From Rhodopseudomonas palustris (GTDB lineage Bacteria; Pseudomonadota; Alphaproteobacteria; Rhizobiales; Xanthobacteraceae): a stretch of 64,000 nt of DNA. The notes under the pieces are model-generated. The model ran no database searches and was not told where the DNA came from. It saw only the letters and a list, made by a program, of their open reading frames with translations. The stretch is from the NCBI GenBank assembly GCA_016215605.1, contig JACRJB010000078.1, positions 1-64,000 on the forward strand, read 5' to 3'. Both the position numbers and the translations under genes were made by a program. Positions 54,141 through 63,820 of the stretch are shown piece after piece; the stretch's first letter is position 1; every line of letters starts with the position of its first letter.

Positions 54141-54669
54141 CGACCTGCCCTATCCGTCGCCAGACGTCGTGCAGCACGCCGGCGTTGACCTTGTCGGAGG
54201 GATCGAGTTCGAGCAGCTTCTCGATCGCGGCGTGGCCTTCGTCGATGTCGCCGACCCGCATCCGCAGATAGGCGTAGGCCTTCAGCGCGAACAGATAGAA
54301 GCGCGGCAGGATCGCGGCGAAGCTGGAGAACTCGGCGTCGCAACGCCGGACCTTGCGCCAGTCGAGATCGAGACCATTGTCGCGCGCCGCCTTCGCCAGA
54401 CAGACTTCGGCGACGCGCAGCGCTTCGTCGAGCCGGCCTTTGTAGAAATAGAAGCGATACAGCCCGATCAGCACGGCGGCGTGATCCGGCGCCAGCGCCT
54501 GCGCCTCGCGCAGATGCTGCTCGGCAAGCGCGTCGCTCTGATAGTCGCGCCCGGCCAGCTCCAGATGCCGCTGCGCCTCGGCCGGCAGGCCCGCACCGAG
54601 CAACGCGCCGCCGAGCAACGCCTGCTCGGGTCCGGACATCGTCAACTCGCTGTGCAGGACATGCGGCAT
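54130..54669 (-). CDS. TPR-repeat nif-associated protein
   Basis: The protein has 179 residues from the ATG of MPHVLHSELTMSG. YQSDALAEQHLREAQALAPDHAAVLIGLYRFYFYKGRLDEAL and later LPRFYLFALKAYAYLRMRVGDIDEGHAAIEKLLELDPSDK are TPR-like helix pairs. It starts right after the HesB gene and overlaps the LRV gene by 11 bp. It may be a scaffold for nif FeS assembly. The start is chosen for GGAA at 8 nt and because the ATG farther in (MSGPEQ) would shorten the first helix. Confidence 0.8.
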   Translation of the reverse strand: MPHVLHSELTMSGPEQALLGGALLGAGLPAEAQRHLELAGRDYQSDALAEQHLREAQALAPDHAAVLIGLYRFYFYKGRLDEALRVAEVCLAKAARDNGLDLDWRKVRRCDAEFSSFAAILPRFYLFALKAYAYLRMRVGDIDEGHAAIEKLLELDPSDKVNAGVLHDVWRRIGQVDDD

Positions 54670-54670
54670 C

Positions 54671-55027
54671 TCAGAATTCCCGCAGTTGATGCAGATTGTG
54701 CCTCGGCGCCTCGACGGTGCCGCCGGAGCACTGGCAGCTCGACGGCTTCGGATCGTGGAAGATGAAGCCGCTCGACGTCGGCGTCTCCATGAAGTCCACC
54801 ACGACGCCTTGCAGCAGCTTGCAGCTGTCGTCGGGGATGAACAGCCGGAGATCGCCGTGTTCGACCACCTGATCGCCAGTCCGCGGCGATGCCTCGACGT
54901 CGAACGCGGCGGACAGGCCGGAGCAGCCACCGGAGGTGACGGCGAGGCGGAAGCCGCCGGCACCGCCGCTGAACCGGACCATCCGGCGAATGAACTTCTC
55001 GGCCGAGGGCGTCAGATTCAAGTCCAT
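54671..55027 (-). CDS. HesB/IscA-like iron-sulfur protein, nif-associated
   Basis: The protein has 118 residues. It has MDLNLTPSAEKFIRRMVRFSG, VTSGGCSGLSAAFDVEASP and SSGFIFHDPKPSSCQCSGG, i.e. the single mid Cys and C-terminal CxC of A-type carriers, with an extra C-terminal tail (PRHNLHQLREF). It is a second A-type carrier in the cluster besides the one at 40599. It lies 9 bp after a ferredoxin gene in the nifB operon and may deliver clusters to NifB. Confidence 0.88.
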   Translation of the reverse strand: MDLNLTPSAEKFIRRMVRFSGGAGGFRLAVTSGGCSGLSAAFDVEASPRTGDQVVEHGDLRLFIPDDSCKLLQGVVVDFMETPTSSGFIFHDPKPSSCQCSGGTVEAPRHNLHQLREF

Positions 55028-55036
55028 CGTCTCACC

Positions 55037-55258
55037 TCAAGCAGCGCTGGCGCGCGGGACGGAGTTGTCAATCACACAGGTGCCATCGACCGGGCACACC
55101 GCGACGCATTGCGGCACGTCGAAATGGCCAATGCATTCGGTGCACTTCGACGGATCGATCGTGAATACGCCGCGCTTCTCGGTAATCGCGACGTTCGGGC
55201 ATTCCGGCTCGCAGGCCGAGCAGGAGGTGCATTGCGATGCGACGATCTTGTAAGCCAT
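55037..55258 (-). CDS. 2x[4Fe-4S] ferredoxin (FdxN-like), after nifB
   Basis: The protein has 73 residues. [17 protein letters not shown] and [21 protein letters not shown] form two 4Fe-4S cysteine sets; the second is the spaced C-x-x-C-x8-C-x3-C form seen in nif-linked FdxN. It shares more than half its residues with the ferredoxin at 56991. It lies 18 bp after nifB. It probably supplies electrons to NifB or nitrogenase. Confidence 0.9.
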   Translation of the reverse strand: MAYKIVASQCTSCSACEPECPNVAITEKRGVFTIDPSKCTECIGHFDVPQCVAVCPVDGTCVIDNSVPRASAA

Positions 55259-55276
55259 CGATGTGCCCGCCTCGGC

Positions 55277-56833
55277 TCAGCTTGCGACGAACGCGCCCTG
55301 ACGGATATCGGCATCGCCGCGGGCGACGTGGCGGATCTCCGACTTGCCGACGCGTTCGAGGTAATCCTTGAAATAGGCGATCACCGACTGCTCGATATAT
55401 TCGAACGCATAGGTCTCGACCGCCTCGATCCCGGCGCCGGCGAGCGAATCCTTCGGGCACAAACCGATCTTGGCGACCAGCACCGCAGTGCAATCGTTCA
55501 GCGCCTTCAGGATCGGCTCGATGCCGGCGTCGCTGGCGTAGCCGCCCTCGCAATACAGATCGACGCGGCGATGGCCGATGAACTTGGCACCCGCAGTCGA
55601 GACCTCGTAAATCTGGAATTCGTGGGCGTGGCCGAAATGCTCGTTGATCAGGCCGCCGCCCTTGGTGGCGATCGCGACCTGAATCTTGATGGTGGCGGTT
55701 TCGCCTTCGAGCTTCGCCAGTTCGCGCTGCTTGGCGACGGCGATGGCGTCACGCTCGGCCTCGACCTGGGCCTGATAGGCCTGGCGCGCGGCGAGATCGT
55801 ATTCGACCTCCATCTCCATCACCTTGTCGGTGGTGAATTCGGCGCTGCGGTCTTCGCCGAGCAGTCCGACCGCGTCGGCGCGGCACTGTCGGCAGTGCCG
55901 CATCATGTTCATTTCGCCTTCGCAGTCGTCCTGCAGCGCCTTGAGCTCCTGCGCGGTCGGGCCGCGCTGGCCGGTCAGGCCGAACACCGTGCCGTGTTCC
56001 GGCTCGGAGATCAGCGGCATGATGTTGTGCAGGAAGGCGCCGCGCGACTTCACCGCCTTGTTGACCTCGATCAGGTGCTTGTCGTTGATCCCGGGGATCA
56101 TCACCGAATTGACCTTCACCAGGATGCCGCGCGCGGTCAGCATCTCCAGACCGAGCAATTGCCGCTCGCTCAAAATCGTCGAGGCCTCGACGCCGGTGTA
56201 GCGGCGATGGTTGTAGAAGATCCACGGATAGATCTGCGCGCCGATCTCCGGATCCACCATGTTGATGGTGATGGTGACGTGATCGACATTCATCGCCGCG
56301 ATCTGCTCGACATAGTCGGGCAGCATCAAGCCGTTGGTCGACAGACACAGCTTGATGTCGGGCGCCGTCGCGGTGACCAGCTCGAAGGTCTTGAACGTCT
56401 TGGCCGGGTTCGCGAGCGCATCGCCCGGACCTGCGATGCCGAGTACGGTCATCTGCGGAATGGTGGAGGCGACCGCGACGACCTTGCGTGCCGCCTGCTC
56501 CGGCGTCAGCTTCTCGCTGACCACGCCGGGACGCGACTCGTTGGCACAATCGTATTTGCGATTGCAGTAGTTGCACTGGATGTTGCACGCCGGCGCGACC
56601 GCAACATGCATGCGGGCGAAATGGTGATGCGCCTGTTCGCTGTAGCAGGGATGGTTCTTCACCTTCTCCCAGACCTCGGCCGGCAGATCGCCCTGCCCTG
56701 CAGCCGAACCGCAACCCGACTTGCCGTTGCCGCCTGTCGTACTGCAGCCGCCCCGTGCCGCGCTCTTCCGTAATTCATCGAACGACGTCGCACCGGGCGC
56801 GCTGAAATCGTGCAGTTGCAGCAACTTGTTCAT
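55277..56833 (-). CDS. nifB: Nitrogenase cofactor radical SAM protein NifB
   Basis: The protein has 518 residues. The radical SAM motif is in [24 protein letters not shown] (C-x3-C-x2-C), followed by GPGDALANP and [11 protein letters not shown]. The C-terminal part (from about residue 390, [28 protein letters not shown]) is a fused NifX-like domain. Extra Cys in the N-terminal GGCSTTGG and KSGCGSAAG are typical of alphaproteobacterial NifB. It makes NifB-co from two 4Fe-4S clusters and SAM. The start is preceded by a weak GAGGAC. Confidence 0.96.
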   Translation of the reverse strand: MNKLLQLHDFSAPGATSFDELRKSAARGGCSTTGGNGKSGCGSAAGQGDLPAEVWEKVKNHPCYSEQAHHHFARMHVAVAPACNIQCNYCNRKYDCANESRPGVVSEKLTPEQAARKVVAVASTIPQMTVLGIAGPGDALANPAKTFKTFELVTATAPDIKLCLSTNGLMLPDYVEQIAAMNVDHVTITINMVDPEIGAQIYPWIFYNHRRYTGVEASTILSERQLLGLEMLTARGILVKVNSVMIPGINDKHLIEVNKAVKSRGAFLHNIMPLISEPEHGTVFGLTGQRGPTAQELKALQDDCEGEMNMMRHCRQCRADAVGLLGEDRSAEFTTDKVMEMEVEYDLAARQAYQAQVEAERDAIAVAKQRELAKLEGETATIKIQVAIATKGGGLINEHFGHAHEFQIYEVSTAGAKFIGHRRVDLYCEGGYASDAGIEPILKALNDCTAVLVAKIGLCPKDSLAGAGIEAVETYAFEYIEQSVIAYFKDYLERVGKSEIRHVARGDADIRQGAFVAS

Positions 56834-56990
56834 GTCCGGTCCTCGTTCGATCGCCGCACGACCGGCGGCTTGTCCGTGGGATGTTGGCTGCAACCGGGCC
56901 GGCGGAATTCAGCGGCAATCCGCGGGCACGGCGATCCATCGAAGACGGCGTCCGACGGTCAAGGCGTCGGCCGTCTTTCTAATCGCCCAA

Positions 56991-57185
56991 TCAGGCCGGA
57001 ACGCAGGTGTTGTCGACTGGGCAAACCGCAACGCATTGCGGCTTGTCGAAGTGACCTTCGCATTCGGTGCACTTGACGGCGTCGATCACATAGGTGCCGC
57101 GCTTCATCGAGATCGCAGCGTTCGGACATTCGAATTCGCAGGCACCGCAGACGGTGCATTGAGAAGTGATGATCTTGTAGGCCAT
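56991..57185 (-). CDS. 2x[4Fe-4S] ferredoxin (FdxN-like), before nifB
   Basis: The protein has 64 residues with GGAG before the [20 protein letters not shown] and [25 protein letters not shown] give two 4Fe-4S clusters. It is the first gene of the nifB operon, 157 bp upstream of nifB, and carries the NifA-type promoter. It is a paralogue of the 55037 ferredoxin, so the two flank nifB. Confidence 0.9.
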   Translation of the reverse strand: MAYKIITSQCTVCGACEFECPNAAISMKRGTYVIDAVKCTECEGHFDKPQCVAVCPVDNTCVPA

Positions 57186-57228
57186 GGATAGCTCCTGGGT
57201 ACGCAGACGTTGCGCCGAACAACTGTCT

Positions 57229-57244
57229 TTCAAGCCCCGTGCCA
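57229..57244 (-). promoter_or_regulatory. Sigma-54 promoter-like element of ferredoxin-nifB operon (atypical -12)
   Basis: The minus strand reads TGGCACGGGGCTTGAA. The -24 half is perfect, but the -12 half is TTGAA rather than TTGCA, a change in the usually invariant GC. Confidence 0.55.
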
Positions 57245-57317
57245 GTTGGCCTTGTGACTGATTTTAAAGAACTATTCTAAGACGGCGATGTGTCGGCGGT
57301 GTCGGGGGCCTGACACT

Positions 57318-57333
57318 TGTCGCAAGTCTGACA
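57318..57333 (-). promoter_or_regulatory. NifA upstream activator sequence of nifB operon
   Basis: TGT-CGCAAGTCTG-ACA is an exact TGT-N10-ACA site, 75 bp above the -24 element. It supports NifA control even though the -12 half is weak. Confidence 0.7.
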
Positions 57334-57356
57334 GGTCCAACAGGGGCCCGGAATCG

Positions 57357-57398
57357 AAGAGAGCTTCGGTCTGAGTCGATCAGAACCGAAGCTCTCTT
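57357..57398 (-). terminator. Hairpin after nifA
   Basis: AAGAGAGCTTCGGT (57357-57370) and ACCGAAGCTCTCTT (57385-57398) are perfect 14-bp inverted arms with a 14-base loop, about 115 bp beyond the nifA stop. A U-run is not clear, so it may be a stabilising or Rho-assisted terminator. It sits just upstream of the nifB operon sites in the gap 57186-57512. Confidence 0.6.
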
Positions 57399-57512
57399 GT
57401 CTTGATACGCTTGTGAATGCGAACCAGTACCGACTTGATCTGGCAGCGCGCCAACATCCGGGTTCGGCGCGCGTGCTAGCGCGGACCAGCGACCGCTGCG
57501 CGCGCAAGCACC

Positions 57513-59264
<1,752 letters not shown>

Positions 59265-59557
59265 TGGCTATCTCCATTGCTCCTGAGCCATCCCCCTTTA
59301 GTTCCGGAGCATTGCGGGATTGTGTATGATCCTCAATCAGATGTCGTGCTCAATGTGGCTGCATCAATGAGGAAGTTGATAGCTATGACTGCACAGTTCG
59401 TCGCCAGAGCGGAAGTGTATGAATATGCGCTGATTACTTAGCTACCATCGAAAATGGTAACCGCGCGCATTGATGCAGCGCAAAATAGACGGCCTAAAAG
59501 ACACGCAGGCCGCGCCACAAAGACGCCACGCGACCGAACTAATTGCGAACTATTCGC

Positions 59558-60427
59558 TTAAACGCGCTGGCCGCCGTTGATGTGGATTTCTTCGCCGGTG
59601 ACATAGCTGGCGGCATCCGAGCAGAGAAAGAACATCACTTTCGCGACTTCTTCCGGTGTCCCGATACGGCGCATCGGGATCGTCGGCGCCAGCATCGCCT
59701 CGGTTTCCGGCGACAGAATGTCAGTCTTGATCTCGCCCGGCGCGATCGCGTTCACGCGTATGCCGTAGGGGGCGTAGTCGTGCGCCATCTCACGGGTCAG
59801 GCAAGTCAGCGCCGCCTTCGACGTCGCATAGGCGCTGCCCGCGAAGGGGTGCACGCGCGAGCCGACGATCGAGGTGACGTTGACGATCGAGCCCTGACCG
59901 GCGCGCAGCTCGTCGAACAGGCCCTGCGCCAGCATCACCGGCGCCAACAGGTTGACGTGGAACACGCTCATCCAGGTCCCGACCGGCGTGTTCAGCGACG
60001 TCAGCCGCTCGCCTTCCGCGCTCTTCGGCGAGATCGCCGCGTTGTTGATCAGAGCGCTGAGCGGTCCGCCCCCGAGCTTCTCCTTCAGTTCGTCGATGGC
60101 CCGCGGCAGCGCCCGATGATCCGCCAGTTCGACCGCGACGTGGTTTTCCATGCCGGTCGCCCATGGACAGCGATCATCGGCAAACGGCTGGCGCGAACAG
60201 GTGATGATTCGCCATCCGGCGTCGGAAAACAGCTTGCCGGTGGCGTGGCCGATGCCGCGGGAGGCGCCGGTCAGCACCAACGTCTTCTGCTTGCCCGAGC
60301 GTGCCTCGCGCTGATCGTTGTGAAACGGACAGGCGCCACCGGCGGGCGCCGTGCCGGGTCCGTGCGACTCCAGTCCATGTGCGCCCGGATGTCCTGGCCG
60401 TTCGGCCTGCAACGGCTCGCTGTGCAC
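59558..60427 (-). CDS. fixR: Short-chain dehydrogenase FixR
   Basis: The protein has 289 residues from a GTG start with a perfect GGAGG 6 nt upstream. The NAD(P) motif is TGASRGIGHATG, the catalytic Ser is in VTSIVGSRVHP, and Tyr/Lys are in AYATSKAAL, then NAIAPGEIKTDIL. The C-terminus ends VTGEEIHINGGQRV. The N-terminal 45 residues before the Rossmann fold are specific. It precedes nifA on the same strand, the fixR-nifA arrangement of Bradyrhizobium. The gap 59265-59557 holds no gene. FixR's enzymatic role in nitrogen fixation is not known. Confidence 0.88.
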   Translation of the reverse strand: MHSEPLQAERPGHPGAHGLESHGPGTAPAGGACPFHNDQREARSGKQKTLVLTGASRGIGHATGKLFSDAGWRIITCSRQPFADDRCPWATGMENHVAVELADHRALPRAIDELKEKLGGGPLSALINNAAISPKSAEGERLTSLNTPVGTWMSVFHVNLLAPVMLAQGLFDELRAGQGSIVNVTSIVGSRVHPFAGSAYATSKAALTCLTREMAHDYAPYGIRVNAIAPGEIKTDILSPETEAMLAPTIPMRRIGTPEEVAKVMFFLCSDAASYVTGEEIHINGGQRV

Positions 60428-60462
60428 GGGCGACCTCCATCGCTTTGTTTCAAACAACGACT

Positions 60463-60478
60463 TGCATGAAATGGGCCA
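60463..60478 (-). promoter_or_regulatory. Sigma-54 promoter-like element of fixR-nifA
   Basis: The minus strand reads TGGCCCATTTCATGCA, with GG and GC at the correct 10-base spacing but several mismatches to TGGCACG-N4-TTGCA. It is about 36 bp above the fixR start. Bradyrhizobium fixR-nifA has a comparable promoter; a RegR-like box may lie at 60500-60514. The gap 60428-60700 contains no gene. Confidence 0.5.
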
Positions 60479-60700
60479 ACGAAAATTCCGTAGGCGCGAC
60501 AGGCGCATTGCCACACTCAGTTGCCAGCCAATGTCACTAGACCGACACGGCAGCACCCGACATCGCGACAAAGCGTGGTGTTCCCGACAGCGGCGATAGC
60601 ACTCTGCGGTACTCACCGGCGCTTTGCGACGATTTCGGACATGGTCCGAGCCTTGCTTTGCTGCCGGCAAGACCTCCCATCGCGATAGCCGAGAAGCCGG

Positions 60701-61552
60701 ATGCATCAACCGATCAACACCCGCCGCCGCTTCGCGATCGTGCTCGGCACCAGTGAGATCGCCTCGGCCGTGGCGATGCATCTGCATCGCGCCGGCTACG
60801 GCGTGGTGATGTCGCACGATCCGTTTCCGCCGGTGATCCGCCGCAAGATGGCGTTTCACGATGCGCTGTACGGCGACCCGATCTCGGTCGACGGCGTCAC
60901 CGGCATCCGCGCCGATGATGGCGTGCAGATCCTCAAGGGCCTGCGCCACTCTCGCCACATCCAGGTCAGCTGGCTGGCGCTAGTCGACCTACTCTCGGTT
61001 CGTTCGGTCGATGTCCTCGTCGACGCGCGGCTGCAGAAGCACCGCGTCACCCCCGACCTACGCCGGCTGGCGGGGCTGACGATCGGCCTCGGCCCGGGAT
61101 TTTCGACACAGGTGAATTGCGACGTCGCAATCGAAACTCGCCCCGGTCGCAGCGGCCTGCTGGTCGCGCAAGGCTGGACCGACGCCCCTGATGGCATCGC
61201 CAGCCCGCTCGGCGATGCGGGGGCGGAGCGCTTCCAGTATTCGCAAGCGAGCGGCCGCTGGCACACGGCCGTCGAGATCGGCAGCCGAGTGTTCAAGGGC
61301 TTCGTGCTCGGCCATCTCTCCGGGGACGCCGTGCGCGCGCCGTGCGACGGCATCGTCCGCGGCATCGCCCGGGACGGCAGCGAAGTCCCGGCCAAGGTCA
61401 AGTTGCTGGAGATCGATCCGCGCGGCCGCCACGCGCAATGGACCGGGATCGACAGCCGCGGCCGGACGATCGCCGATGCCGTCGGACGGGCCGTGGTTAC
61501 ACAGCCGGTGTCGACCACTAGCCACGGGGCCGAGCCGTTCGAGCCGGTGTAG
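60701..61552 (+). CDS. EF2563/YqeB-like protein (molybdenum hydroxylase-linked family)
   Basis: The protein has 283 residues. FAIVLGTSEIASAVAMHLHRAGYGVVMSHDP, PPVIRRKMAFHDALYG, SVDVLVDARLQKHR, LTIGLGPGFSTQVNCDVAIETRPG and the C-terminal FVLGHLSGDAVRAPCDGIVRG with LLEIDPRG resemble the EF2563/YqeB family associated with selenium-dependent molybdenum hydroxylase maturation. The first 40 residues form a Rossmann-like opening. It is divergent from fixR and convergent with feoB. A role in molybdenum handling near nitrogenase is plausible but only inferred. Confidence 0.7.
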   Translation: MHQPINTRRRFAIVLGTSEIASAVAMHLHRAGYGVVMSHDPFPPVIRRKMAFHDALYGDPISVDGVTGIRADDGVQILKGLRHSRHIQVSWLALVDLLSVRSVDVLVDARLQKHRVTPDLRRLAGLTIGLGPGFSTQVNCDVAIETRPGRSGLLVAQGWTDAPDGIASPLGDAGAERFQYSQASGRWHTAVEIGSRVFKGFVLGHLSGDAVRAPCDGIVRGIARDGSEVPAKVKLLEIDPRGRHAQWTGIDSRGRTIADAVGRAVVTQPVSTTSHGAEPFEPV

Positions 61553-61570
61553 CCCAGCCGCGTCAGACGG

Positions 61571-63451
61571 CTAGCCGGCGCCGAACGCCACGGCGACGTT
61601 GTAGGTGATCAGGCTCGCGACATAAGCCAGCGCGAACATGTAGATGAAGGTGACGCCCATCCAGCGCCAGCTTCCGGTCTCGCGCTTGATCACCGCCAGC
61701 GTCGAGGCGCATTGCGGCGCGAACACGAACCAGGCAAGCAGCGACAGTGCGGTGGCCAGACTCCATTTGGTGGTGAGGACCTGCCCGATCTGCTCGGCGG
61801 CCTCCTTACCGCCTTCGATCGCATAGACAGTGCCGAGCGCCGCCACCGCGACCTCGCGCGCAGCCATCCCCGGGATCAGCGCCACCGCGATCTGCCAGTT
61901 GAAGCCCAGCGGCGCCAGCACCGGCTCGATCGCATGACCGATGATCGAGGCCAGGCTGTAGTCGATCGCCGGTCCAGTGGCGCCGGCCGGAGGGCGCGGG
62001 AACGAAGCCAGAAACCAGATCAGCACCATCATCGAGAAGATCGTGGTGCCGGCGCGCTGCAGGAACATCTTGGCGCGGATGTAGATGCCGATCGCAACGC
62101 TCTTCAGCCGCGGCAGCTTGTAGTCGGGCAATTCCAGCATGAACGGCGCCGGCTCGTAATCGCGCCACATGAAGAATTTGATCAGCGCCGACACCGCCAG
62201 CGCGCTGGTGATGCCGGCCGTGTAGAGGCCGAACATCACCAGCCCCTGGAGGTTGATCCAGCCGAACACCTGCTTGGCCGGGATGAAGGCGGAGATGATC
62301 AGGGTGTAGACCGGAATCCGAGCCGAACAGGTCATCAGCGGCGCGATCAGGATCGTTGTCAGCCGGTCGCGGCGATTGTCGATCACCCGCGTCGACATGA
62401 TGCCGGGGATCGCGCAGGCGAAGCTCGACAGCAGCGGAATGAAGGCGCGGCCGTGCAGCCCGGCGCCGCCCATGATGCGGTCCATCAGGAACGCGGCGCG
62501 GGCCATGTAGCCGAAATCTTCCAGCAGCAGGATAAACAGGAAGATGATGATGATCTGCGGCAGGAACACGATGACGCTGCCGACGCCGGAGATCACGCCG
62601 TTCTGCAGGAAGCTCTGCAGCAAGCCTTCCGGGAGGGTGGCGCGGACGAAATCGCCGAGCGCTTCGAAGCCGCCCGAAATCAGCTCCATCAGCGGCTGCG
62701 CCCAGGTGAACACCGCCTGGAACATCACGAACAAAATCAGAAACAGGATCGCGAGGCCCGCCACCGGATGCAGGACGACGGAATCGACCTTTGCCGTCAG
62801 CGTATGGGGCCGGGCCGGCAGGCTGACGCAGTCGGTGATGATCTGGTCGGCCTCGCGCTGCAGAGCGCGCAGCTCAGCGGTGGTCAGCGGCCGCCAGCCG
62901 CTCGTCACGGGCGCGGTTCCGATCTGCGCCGCGAATTCGTCGGTCCGCTTCAGCAGATCGACGGTGCCGCCCTTGCGCACCGCGATCGAAGTCACGACCG
63001 GAATGCCGAGCCGCTCGGACAGCTTTTCGAGATCGACCGTGACGCCGCGGCGCATCGCGATGTCGTACATGTTGAGCACGAGCATCAGCGGCCGGCCGGT
63101 GGCCTTGAGCTCGAGCATCAGCCGGAAGGTCAGCCGGAGATTGGTGGTATCGGCGACGCAGAGCACCAGATCCGGCACCACCTCGCCCGACCTTCGGCCA
63201 AGCACGACGTCCCGGGTGATCTCCTCGTCCGGACTGCGGCCACGCAGCGAATAGGTGCCGGGCAGGTCGAGGATGCTGACGGTGCGACCGCCCGGCGTCG
63301 TGAACACGCCCGCCTTACGTTCGACGGTGACGCCGGGGTAATTCGCAACCTTCTGACGGCTCCCGGTCAACGCATTGAACAGCGAAGTCTTGCCGCTGTT
63401 CGGCGTTCCCACCAGCGCGAGATTGAAGGGCTGACTCTCGATCGAGCTCAT
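61571..63451 (-). CDS. feoB: Ferrous iron transporter FeoB
   Basis: The protein has 626 residues. The N-terminal GTPase has G1 VGTPNSGKTSLFNALTG, G3 DLPGTYSL, and G4-like LNMYD. The spacer domain is followed by the membrane core: LLLEDFGYMARAAFLMDR, the conserved SSFACAIPGIMSTR and PLMTCSARIPVY gate segments, and C-terminal CAST-like FAPQCASTL. It imports Fe(II) into the cytoplasm, which nitrogenase assembly needs. It begins 10 bp after the feoA stop. It is shorter than E. coli FeoB (about 770 residues), as in many Alphaproteobacteria. Confidence 0.96.
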   Translation of the reverse strand: MSSIESQPFNLALVGTPNSGKTSLFNALTGSRQKVANYPGVTVERKAGVFTTPGGRTVSILDLPGTYSLRGRSPDEEITRDVVLGRRSGEVVPDLVLCVADTTNLRLTFRLMLELKATGRPLMLVLNMYDIAMRRGVTVDLEKLSERLGIPVVTSIAVRKGGTVDLLKRTDEFAAQIGTAPVTSGWRPLTTAELRALQREADQIITDCVSLPARPHTLTAKVDSVVLHPVAGLAILFLILFVMFQAVFTWAQPLMELISGGFEALGDFVRATLPEGLLQSFLQNGVISGVGSVIVFLPQIIIIFLFILLLEDFGYMARAAFLMDRIMGGAGLHGRAFIPLLSSFACAIPGIMSTRVIDNRRDRLTTILIAPLMTCSARIPVYTLIISAFIPAKQVFGWINLQGLVMFGLYTAGITSALAVSALIKFFMWRDYEPAPFMLELPDYKLPRLKSVAIGIYIRAKMFLQRAGTTIFSMMVLIWFLASFPRPPAGATGPAIDYSLASIIGHAIEPVLAPLGFNWQIAVALIPGMAAREVAVAALGTVYAIEGGKEAAEQIGQVLTTKWSLATALSLLAWFVFAPQCASTLAVIKRETGSWRWMGVTFIYMFALAYVASLITYNVAVAFGAG

Positions 63452-63461
63452 CGCGCAATCG

Positions 63462-63743
63462 TCACATCAATACGACGGCCATCGCCTCGCGTCGCCGGAC
63501 AGCGATCGTGATGTTGTCCACGCGGACGGCGATCGGATCGCGACCGATGATCCCTTCGTGCAGTACTTCGACCTTGGCGCCTTCGACAAAACCCAGCTCG
63601 ATCAACCGGCTTTCCAGCTCTACCGGCTGCAGCGCGGACGCCACCCGCTGGGAATCGATCGCCTGGACGACGCCCCGATAGCCGCGCCGCGCATTCCCGA
63701 GAAGAATGGGTTGGTGGCCGTTGTGATGCAGGTTTGAGGTCAT
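63462..63743 (-). CDS. feoA: Ferrous iron transport protein FeoA
   Basis: The protein has 93 residues from the ATG of MTSNLHHNG; a TTG five codons upstream is possible. ESRLIELGFVEGAKVEVLHEGIIGRDPIAVRVDNITIAVRRREA is the SH3-like FeoA domain that regulates FeoB. It precedes feoB on the same strand. The 257 bp upstream to the window edge hold an Irr-box-like site and no gene. Confidence 0.92.
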   Translation of the reverse strand: MTSNLHHNGHQPILLGNARRGYRGVVQAIDSQRVASALQPVELESRLIELGFVEGAKVEVLHEGIIGRDPIAVRVDNITIAVRRREAMAVVLM

Positions 63744-63803
63744 TGCCCGTTCTTCCAATCGCGGCTGCGGAGGTCAAGAGATTGAGCCCTGTGCCGCTCC
63801 GAG

Positions 63804-63820
63804 TTTAGAACGATTGTAAC
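63804..63820. promoter_or_regulatory. Irr/ICE-like iron control site upstream of feoAB
   Basis: TTTAGAA-CGA-TTGTAAC resembles the palindromic Irr/ICE consensus TTTAGAA-N3-TTCTAAA (as I recall it), with two mismatches in the second half. It is about 60 bp upstream of the feoA start. It would fit iron-dependent control by Irr in Bradyrhizobium-type bacteria. Confidence 0.5.
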
